Below, one piece after another: positions 56,160 through 64,000 of a DNA stretch of 64,000 nucleotides. Each line of letters opens with the position of its first letter. Position 1 is the first letter of the stretch. The notes below the pieces were generated by a model that was not told the origin of the DNA, ran no database searches, and saw only the letters and a program-made list of their open reading frames with translations. Position numbers and translations under genes: made by a program. The stretch comes from Neoceratodus forsteri (taxonomy: Eukaryota; Chordata; Ceratodontiformes; Ceratodontidae), in contig CM028129.1 of assembly GCA_016271365.2 (NCBI GenBank), positions 1,003,855,501-1,003,919,500 on the forward strand. The letters are read 5' to 3'.

Positions 56160-56660
56160 AGTGTGTTGAAAAACATCACTTTCACCACAGAGGGTATACA
56201 CTGAAATAAGATGAGAAATCTTGGTAGTATATTCATCTTTATACCATCAACCTTCCCCATTAAAGTTAACAGGAGGGGTTCCCATTTAGCCCGATCAGTT
56301 GTTACTTCAGGCACAAGACTTATATAATGAAGCTTGAAAAGTGTAGCGTGTTCATTACTACACCCAGATAATTAACTTTGCTATCCTTCATGCAATCCAT
56401 CCAACATGGGAGCTTCCAATGACCATTTATAATATTAATTTCTATAATCTCATATTCCATCCAGTTCACTTTATACCTGGATGCCAACCCAAATTAATTT
56501 ATTACTTTGATGATCTCTTTCAGGTATTCTTCTTCTGGGTTAGATACATACAGCAAAATGTCATCCACATATAAACTGACTTTATGACCTTTTCTATTTA
56601 TTCTTATTCCTCTGACCCATTCGTTCTTGGTAATCATAATTACTACTATGAAATGGATGG
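56160..56660 (-). pseudogene. L1-like LINE RT fragment
   Basis: The minus-strand frame around 56625-56500 reads RGIRINRKGHKVSLYVDDIL then LYVSNPEEEYLKEIIKV, the L1 RT motif C with both aspartates and its downstream helix. Farther on, VNWMEYEIIEIN and NYLGV-like words match the SGYKxNxxKS and LGI blocks. It is separated from the endonuclease/linker remnant at 59.2-60.1 kb on the same strand, possibly one copy split by the minisatellite region. Confidence 0.75.
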
Positions 56661-56664
56661 TTAA

Positions 56665-57635
56665 AAATCATCACATCTGATTGGCCAAAACTACTTTCAG
56701 CCAGGATGTTATCTCAGTACATAATCCCAGTCTAAAAGTAGAGCATGCCATCTGTCACAAAATCAAACTGGATCCATTTCATAATCTCAATATTACACTC
56801 CAAGGTGTGCAATATACTGCGATATCATCTCTTCTCAGGTGGTTGAAGTCACTCAGCCAATGGCCTCATTCCTTACAAAGCACCTGAGGCAGGATGATAT
56901 CCCACACCTTTTTTTGCATTATTGCTGAATTAGAAAATGGGTTCGACAAACCCTTGTTCTTGATTGGCTGCCAATGCTCAGGACCCAGGCAGGTATCCGG
57001 TAACAGAGGCCAGTAAATAACAAATCCCTGTGCCTGCCAACCTTTTTACCACAGGAATCACTGAGCCAAAAATAGATTGTTGAAAATGTCAAATCAAACT
57101 CTTCACTTTCTCCCACAGAAGAAGAGTCATGTATCAGCATTCTAATCAAGGGGTGCCTGCATTCCTATACATAGTCCAACTTCTACTCAAAAAAGTGTGG
57201 CACAGACTTTCACAGACAGAATTCACAGTTCAGCTTTATTTAAACAGGTGCAATTTTGTGCAAACTGGTGTAGGTGCAGATGCGATTTCTTCTATAACAG
57301 TGCAAGGCAGAGCAAAAAACATTCAAGCAGGTAATAATTCAGCAAAAACATATTGACTTTAAATGCTATATGGCAAAATAACAATCAAGGCTAAAAAGAC
57401 CTGCATATAAAGTGCAGAGGCAGTGGAAAAAAGTTTACCCAGTGCTTCATGATCAAGCATTTAAAGTTGAGATGTTTTTGCGGAATTATTATCTGCTTTG
57501 AATGCCCATCAACCAATGATCGCATACTGTCTACTGTACTGTCTACATGTTCAGTGACAGTTCAGACAGTGGCTGGTCACGGTGGTGTGAGAAGGGCTGT
57601 GCCAGGCACTGGAACAGGTTCGGTTGTTGGGTGGG
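56665..57635. other. Unassigned sequence
   Basis: No gene or repeat identified; 57540-57640 becomes G-rich toward the minisatellite. Confidence 0.4.
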
Positions 57636-57639
57636 GAGT

Positions 57640-58680
57640 AGGGTGGTGGGTCACACCTGCCCAGGTTGGGGGGAGCACTAGACTACCAGGGTATTGGGGG
57701 TTTTGTTGGGACTGTGATCAAAGGATAGGGAAGGGGGAGGGACCACTGGACCACCAATGATAATTTCATTATATAATGGGACAGGGATCGGGGCAGGGGA
57801 GGGACCACTAGACCACCATTGAGAATAAATGAATTACCGGGAAGGGATCAGGGCAGGAGAGGGATCGCTGAATCATTAACGTTTATTTTACTATACATGG
57901 GGACTGGGATCGGGGCAGGGGAGGGACCGCTGAACCACTGATATTTATTTTACTATACATGGGGACTGGGAGCAGGGCAGGGGAGGGACCACTGAACCAC
58001 TAAAGCTTATTTGGCACGGGGTTATAATGTTGGAAACAAAAACAGTGAGTCAAACAATGCTGCAAGCAAAACGCCATAATGAAAAGAAAAAGGCTGGTCA
58101 TAACACCGACTGACACAAAATGCCATCGCAACACAGAAACAATAGGGGCAACACAATTTGTGGGGGGCCTAACTCCCCCCCCCCAAAAACCCTGGAATTA
58201 ATGTAATCAACTCCAGGGACATGTGGATCTCAGGGACAGGAAGAAACTTGGGAGGGAGTAATTTCTTTATTAACGTAAAAAAATCCAGTACTGGGAGATG
58301 GGGAATCAAACCCTGATCTCCTATGCTGCAGGTGCTGGTGCCTTAGCCACTACACCATGGGAGCAGTTCAACCAGATACCACACTTACAGCTCCTTTATC
58401 CCTTCCCCTTCTCTCCGTACAGTGGCAGGGGTAGCAGTAATACCATACCACTATTATACCCCTGTCTCTCTAAATGCTTTTGTGCTTTACACAGCTCTGT
58501 TTTTGCTGTGGTATTCTTGAAGCAGCATACTGACCTGGTACTGTTTATTTTACTGCATATGGGACTGGGATCAGGGCAGGGGAGGGACTGCTGAACCACT
58601 GATGTTTATTTTACTATACATGGGGACAAGGATCGGGGAAGGGGATGGACCACTGAACCACCAAATCTTTCTGTACAGAT
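57640..58680 (+). repeat. Dispersed minisatellite family, locus 4, interrupted
   Basis: Six units at 57660-58010 and two at 58545-58680, each with a GACCACTGGACCACCA-like core, a TTTATTTTACTATACATGGG stretch and GGGATCGGGGCAGGGGAG. The two parts are clearly one array, separated by an unrelated segment of about 530 bp. Confidence 0.9.
58015..58540. mobile_element. Insertion splitting the minisatellite
   Basis: The segment has no minisatellite units and carries a tRNA-like SINE head on the minus strand at 58296-58366: CATGGTGTAGTGGCTAAGGC (A-box region) and CAGGGTTTGATTCCCC (B box). The acceptor side does not pair, so it is not a tRNA gene. Exact borders and a target duplication were not found. 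Confidence 0.55.
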
Positions 58681-58689
58681 CTTGAGGCT

Positions 58690-59165
58690 TGGGGGCGGAC
58701 CTGGCCTGGTACACTCTGAGGGTGCTCACATGCAGATGAGCCCATAATGGGCATGCAAATGGGCCCTTTGCACCGTGCATGCTCAAAGGACTCATCTGTG
58801 TGTTTGGGCTGAATATTGCCCAGGGGGCCATGGTGCTACAGTCTGCACCACACTTTACCCCTATGGGTGATCTTCAGTCTAGACCTCTGGTAGCACTGCG
58901 CCAAGCATGACCACTGATTGATGTGCACTGAGCTATCAATGTCCCATAGTCAGACAGTTAGTATGGTCAGTTGGGATCATGCTATCTGTATGAATATGGC
59001 ACTAGAGCCGGCCAACCCCATTTTTCCACACAGCACCACTGTTTGCGCGTGCAGCTGGCCAGCTCTGAAAATTGGACCCTGAATTTGGAAATCTCATGCA
59101 TCTAAACAGGTTCTGCCTGACAGTAAATAATTAATGTTAGGCTGATAGTCTGATTGTTACCTACC
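58690..59165. other. Unassigned sequence
   Basis: GGGCTGAATATTGCCC (about 58807) recalls the sequence after locus 1 of the minisatellite (15.84 kb). An imperfect CACATGCAGATGAG/CTCATCTGTGTG pair is present. Confidence 0.4.
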
Positions 59166-59169
59166 AGAT

Positions 59170-60110
59170 TCCAGTATCTCAAAGACCACTGTTATAATCT
59201 GTAAGATTTCCTTCATTTTGGCTGGCCCATCCACTCTGTCCCCTCCTGTATCTATTATATTATTTATTTGTCTTTCCTACTTTCAGAGACAATGTTAGGC
59301 ACAAGCAGCCCAAATGGCCACTTGGGTTGCTAGCACAGAAGGAGTACACTATAGTAGAAAGTATAAGCAGAGATCAGCTTGAGATGCAAAACAATGTTGA
59401 TTTAAAATCAAAATTCTTGTCACCCTTGCATTCATAGAATTTTTACCACTTTTTTATGGGGTAGAAAAGGGAGGAGAGGAGGAAGTGGGAGCAGTGAAAA
59501 GGCTCCACAAGTGTTTCTGCTTCTGACACCATTAGATCTAAAACTGGTTCTGCCTACTTTTCCTCCAGAAGCTGCCAACTTATAATTTACCTGGTTTATC
59601 TCCCATAGCTCAATATTTTGTTCATGAGTACATAATCAGTCTTTAAGCGTGGGCCATCAGATTATTATATCATGCCTTCAGAATCATTAAGCTGTTAAAT
59701 GATTCTGCCAAGCTCTTGAGTGCATATAACATTTCCATCCCAGTTTTTTTCACTTTCCAGTTTTTCAGCCTCTATTCAGTTGTTCTGTATTTATTGTTAG
59801 CTAATGAGATTATCCCTTGGTATAGGCTTTGAAAGCATCAGAGACTGTAATTCCCTATACATCAGAGGTCTATATATATTCATAAAAGAATTGTATTTCT
59901 CTTTCAGTCATGTTTCTGTACTCTTTATTCCTTACTAACAATGGATCTCAATGCTATCCCAATCTTCTGCTTTTCCTTTTGGGAACTTTAACTTCCATGT
60001 ACATCAATGCATGATTAGTTGTTGATAGTCCCCCATATGTAGCCTTTTTAGTAGATGGAGTAATTTTCCTGATATCACAACAAATCTGTCCTTAAATGAG
60101 TATTATGGGA
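59170..60110 (-). pseudogene. L1-like LINE endonuclease end and linker
   Basis: The minus strand at 60085-59960 reads ITPSTKKATYGGLSTTNHAL then MYMEVKVPK, the last part of an L1 AP-endonuclease, where SDH is expected; here it is TNH, so one active-site residue is changed. The linker toward the RT follows with many stops. Probably the same element as the RT scrap at 56.2-56.7 kb. Confidence 0.6.
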
Positions 60111-60114
60111 TGTG

Positions 60115-61140
60115 TAAAATGGAAATCAATGTATGTTGAGGTTCCTGCATAAATTGCCGTCTTTCATAAAAAATGTTACCCTCTGAGCTGATGTACCGTT
60201 GTGTTCCCAAGTAGTTGTGTAAGCAATAATACCCAACAGGATGGACAGTATTGGGCTAGTCCAGCCTGCCCAGGGGCATAATGAGGCCTGGTGCCACAGG
60301 TGGAAGACCTTATAGCCTCTGTAAGGTTTGCTATAGCCCATATCAACCACCCTGGAAGGTATCATTTTATTTATAAAATGGATATGATTAAAAACTATTT
60401 TGAAATAATTTTAAACAAGTAAAAATAAAAAATTAAAAAATAATTACATAACTGTTGCTATTAAAGTAGTCCCACCACTGGCAGAGCTATCAGTAGAAGG
60501 CCCTGTTTTTTTTTTACCTGTGCTGTTTTTTTGTGGTTGTTTTGAACATCAGTTCCATTCCTCTGAAATCGTAAGTTTTTCTGAGCCCCCATTGCAAGAA
60601 CTGTAGCTATGCGTCTCTCCACACCCCACAAGTTTTATTGGTAGGGTGTTGAGACTGTGCTAGGCATGACTGAGCAGTATAGATTTCAGCAAGCAGTTTA
60701 CAGACTGCTGTGTGTGAAGTCAGGAAGCAGGCAGAGTGACTGTGAATACAGGTAAGGCACTATGGTAACTTTAACAGCTGATGACACTTTTTTTTTTTTT
60801 GCTGAGCAGGGGAGGCCAGGGCCAGATGGGGAAAAGTGACAGAAAGGCTTCCTGAGTGCTTAGCAGTGTGACAGTGACATAGCTTAACCATTTGCAGTGC
60901 CAGCAACAGACTTCAAGAATGGATTGGACTGCAAGGGTCATGGTGCTTCATAAGATGGAATGAAATCTGGAATTGACTCTGCTCTTGTGGAAAGTGATTC
61001 TTAAAAGAAGATTCTTTGGTTTTGTATTTCGGGCAAGTGGGGGTGCAGTCAAGGTGAGCTAGGCTGTTTCAGAGTAGTGATGAGCACTCAATGTACTAGA
61101 GCTATTACTCTGAATAATGAAAGCAATTTTTTTTAAAAGG
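60115..61140. other. Unassigned sequence with a poly(T) run
   Basis: A T-run lies at 60787-60800. No gene; upstream L1 sequence could extend into the right end but is not recognisable. Confidence 0.4.
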
Positions 61141-61144
61141 TGGG

Positions 61145-63010
61145 AAAATACAACACGAAGTGATACTTTACGCCAACAATGTGTTATTATTTTTAATGGA
61201 GGCAGCCACCTCCTTTCCAGAGGTCACAGACATCATAGAGAACTTTGCGTTTTTTTCTGGTTACTAAGTTAACTTTCGAAAGTCTCAGCTGATGGGTATT
61301 GGTGCGATTCCTGAGGGTGAGTTGCAGAGTCATGGGTACACTCGGGTGACGACCCATTTGAAATATCTAGGTATACAGATAGGCCCATCCCTCTCATCTC
61401 TCTATGATCTAAATTATAAACCAATTTTGTTGACTATGAAGAATGATCTGAGATGGTGGCAGGGCCTTCCGATATCTTGGCTGGGAAGGATAAACCTGAT
61501 TAAGATGAACATCCTCCCCAGGATTGTATGCCCTGTATACAGTAGTTGTTACCATTTGGTTTGAGTAAAAAGGACTTGAAAAGCTTGGATAAGTGGTGTT
61601 CAGAGTTTATTTGGGACTGGGTAAGAGACTGCAGGTAAGGCTAGAATGCTTGCGGTGCTCCACAACTAAGTGGGTTCTTAGATTTCTCGATTTTGCACTT
61701 TACTCCTAGGCTGCCCAGCTGTGGTTGCTGTTGGAGTGGGTTAAAGGATGGAGTGGGGGGTTGCTTGGGTTGCACTGGACTGCATTGTGGCTGCTTCTCT
61801 GGTAACGTCCCACTTGAATCAAGCGGGGATGAGGGGTTTTAAGAGCATGGCAAATAGGGTGCCACTAGTGGGTTATGTGCTGACTGCATGGGATAGGGTG
61901 TAGAAATATGTAAAGGCATTTAAGATGAACTTAGCCCCGAAAGTACAAAATCCTGAATTCCTGCCTGGGTTGGATGACCCAGGCTTTTTGCAGTGGGAGG
62001 AGGGAGGAGTTACTTGTCTGGGAGATCTTTACCAGGAAAGAGGGTTTAAGGACTTTAACATGATACAGACCCAATTGGGAGTTCTGCACAATCATAGATG
62101 CAGATACTCGGGTCCAGCATGATCCATTTCATTTTTCTGCTCTGTAACGTGTATTTACTTCTGTATCGATTGATGTGAAACCTTTGTAAACAAATTCTGT
62201 TCAAAGGTATTACTCTGAATATTACAAATAAATAAATACTTGCAGGTCAGGGACTGGGCACATCAGAAGGGCAGATTGCCTCCTGAGTCCTCCCCACTCT
62301 ATGGTATAGAACTGTGCATACTTCAGAATAGAGCTAACCCTAAAGGGGCTCTGAGAAGAGCCTACAGGATGTTGTGTGACCATGCCCTGAATCTATTGGA
62401 TAAGGTTAGGCAGCAGTGGGAGGGGGACCTGGATCTCCACACTCCAGAAGAGGCCTGGACTACCATATGTGAGTAGTATATGAGCCTCCTGGTGTATAAT
62501 ACATTTAAGGAGGCTCAGAACATATTCCTTCATAGGTTTTATATGCCACCCCAAAAAGTTAGTAAGTTTCACGGGGGTCTCCCTAATATGTGGACTCTGT
62601 AAGGGAGTCTTGGGCATCTGTTTCCACTGCTTTTGGACATATCCACAGCTGCAGGATTTCTGGATAGAAATTGCCCATGAAATCACAAATATATGTAGGG
62701 GATCAGGGTCAGTGATGTCCTCCTTTTCATGTTGCTAGGTGTGGAAGCTCAGGAAGGGGAGGAATGGGACTTATATCCCAGGTTGGTATGCATTATGCTT
62801 CTCTTGGCACGCTAATGTATATTAAACACATGGGTTTCCCATGCTCTGCCCACTAAGGGCATGTGGCAGGAACCTCTGAGGAGAGTTCTCCCCTGGAACA
62901 GCTCACATATGAATTAAAAGGGTGGGGTGACAGATTTGGGGGACAATGGGACCTGTTCTTGAACACGCTGTTCCCAATGGAAGCTGCTATGTTCAGACTA
63001 ACAGGTTAAT
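61145..63010 (+). mobile_element. L1/Tx1-like LINE, C-terminal half of ORF2
   Basis: HEVILYANNVLLFLMEAATS (about 61155) is RT motif C with the DD pair mutated to NN. FFSGY and KSQLM follow. In the 61292-61564 frame come THLKYLGIQIG, LYDLNYKPILLTMKNDLRWW and LSWLGRINLIKMNILPR-like words, typical of L1 RT after motif D. Then comes GFKDFNMIQTQLG (62041-62085) and, after an inserted L2 tail, QVRDWAHQKGRLPPE and a cysteine/histidine block CGLCKGVLGICFHCFW (about 62590). The last matches the L1 C-terminal zinc-knuckle region. Dead copy with stops and lost catalytic residues. Confidence 0.85.
62109..62235 (+). mobile_element. L2-like 3' UTR tail inserted in the L1
   Basis: GTGAAACCTTTGTAAAC, TTCAAAGGTATTACTCTGAA and an AAATAAATAAATA tail match the ends at 24.7 and 34.5 kb. 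The L1 protein resumes on the far side. ATACT is present at both borders and may be a short target duplication, though the A-rich tail blurs it. Confidence 0.8.
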
Positions 63011-63014
63011 TAGT

Positions 63015-63350
63015 GAGGGTCCTTGGAGTGAGCTTAGAGTGAATTGTGGGTTGCCCCTTTGGGGTTGGCAGGGTGAACTTTCAGCCTTTGGAGTTAGTGA
63101 CTCTAATTATTGTAAATGAAATATTGTCTAGTGGATAGATGAGTGTGTCATTTCTTCTGTGTATGAACTGCTGAAAAGTGCATTTTAATGCACATGTGTG
63201 TCTGGTATATGGTTCACAGTTTCATGTGTTGTATGTTTCTAGTTAAGTATTATGAATTATTAACTGGATGTATGAGCTAACACTGTCTGATTTTATAGAT
63301 ACTACTGGAAACCGATGATCTTACAGGCAGTATAATTACAGTAGAATCAT
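63015..63350. other. Unassigned sequence
   Basis: Could be 3' UTR of the L1; no poly(A) is visible. Confidence 0.35.
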
Positions 63351-63354
63351 TTTT

Positions 63355-64000
63355 CTAATTTATTTAAATTTTGGTGACCGGGTAGGCCCACTGAGACCGT
63401 AACTGTCCCTTTTTCAGGGGTAACCCAGGATTAATTACATACATCTTAGAGAAACAACATCGATAAGGCCATCTTCTATCAAACAATACAATCAATACAG
63501 ACAAATGGTACAAATAAAGGTACAGCGAGCAGGTTAAGTACAGCTAACACCAACAAGAGAGGCAGCACATATTACACAAAACAGCCAGAAATCAGAAAGT
63601 GATCACAATACGGATATATCAGTCTGCAGAGAAACCAGCATTGCCATATGAGCAGCCTCTTACAGTGCCAATTGAATCTCAGCAGTAGCAGCTGCAGCAG
63701 TTCAGCTCCAAAAGGTGAGCCTTAAGCCCCTTCTTAAAGCCCCCAAGGGAGGTACATTCCTGGAGATTACTAGGGAGATCATTCCAGATGGAAGGGATGA
63801 AAGCAGCGAAAGACCAGAGTCCTTGAGAAGACCTTACCATGGGGACTTGGAGAAGCTGGAGAAGCTGGTGTCCAGAGGACCTTAGTGTTCTTCCATTCTG
63901 CCTGGCAGCTATCATGTTAATTAGGCTGGGGGAGGGTTGTTTTACTGGAGTTTATAGGCAAGGCACAGAGAAGGATATGCTAATTGGCCTTCTAGAAAAG
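63355..64000 (-). mobile_element. L2-like LINE 3' end (continues beyond the window)
   Basis: The minus-strand frame 63915-63679 reads SSGHQLLQLLQVPMVR, FAAFIPSIWNDLPSNLQECT and FKKGLKAHLLE, the C-terminus of L2/Rex-type RT proteins (WNDLP motif). The 3' end has a complement of AATTTATTTAAATTTTGGTG near 63355-63375. Upstream parts lie past position 64000. Confidence 0.8.

Noticed and set aside
58296..58366. Possible tRNA gene (A and B boxes on the minus strand)
   Set aside because: No acceptor-stem pairing and no anticodon arm that folds; interpreted as a SINE head.

Overview
This window looks like intergenic nuclear DNA from a non-mammalian, non-avian vertebrate with a repeat-rich genome. 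Three things point that way. There are many decayed CR1, L2 and L1/Tx1-like LINEs. There are several tRNA-derived SINE families. There is also an arrangement of split direct repeats of the kind known from Ngaro-type tyrosine-recombinase retrotransposons. I cannot name the species; an amphibian (for example a caecilian), a lungfish or a cartilaginous fish would all fit. I found no intact host gene, no rRNA or tRNA gene and no CRISPR array. Nearly every open frame comes from a LINE, is antisense to one, or is an artefact of tandem repeats whose period is a multiple of three.

Layout. 1-7.7 kb: a LINE reverse-transcriptase scrap, then a 3.4 kb minus-strand CR1 (copy A) with most of ORF2 and the end of an esterase-type ORF1, then a pogo/Tigger-like terminus. 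7.87-13.47 kb: a pyrimidine-rich block framed by repeats in the order A1...B1-A2-B2, the best candidate for an unusual element here. 13.47-15.2 kb: plus-strand CR1 (copy B). 15.5-19 kb: a minisatellite family of about 60 bp and a cluster of foldback (hairpin) elements. 19.2-23.56 kb: minus-strand CR1 (copy C), the most complete, with a zinc-finger/coiled-coil/esterase ORF1 and an endonuclease/RT ORF2. 24-30.5 kb: the 3' end of an L2-like LINE, three foldbacks of about 200 bp, and a CCCA-rich minisatellite broken up by pieces of an ancient tRNA-derived SINE. 31.9-35.8 kb: LINE 3' ends, a degenerate SINE, a hAT-like MITE and a FLYWCH zinc-finger fragment. 37.4-40.7 kb: two tandem arrays (units of about 160 bp and about 78 bp) and an L1 3' end flanked by a target-site duplication. 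42-48.5 kb: an L2/Jockey-type LINE and three large TIR/foldback elements. 49.5-55.8 kb: a minus-strand L2 and a CR1 (copy D), the CR1 cut and the L2 bordered or cut by a young SINE with a perfect target-site duplication, then a decayed CR1 (copy E). 56-64 kb: L1 remnants on both strands, the minisatellite family again, and an L2 3' end that runs off the window.

How the parts relate. The nesting gives a relative history: the GC-rich tRNA SINE is younger than the CR1 it cuts and the L2 it borders, an L2 tail is younger than the plus-strand L1 it cuts, and an unidentified segment with a tRNA-like head interrupts a minisatellite. All LINE coding regions carry frameshifts or stops, so none is expected to be active. 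Identifications rest on motifs read by eye; no database search was run.
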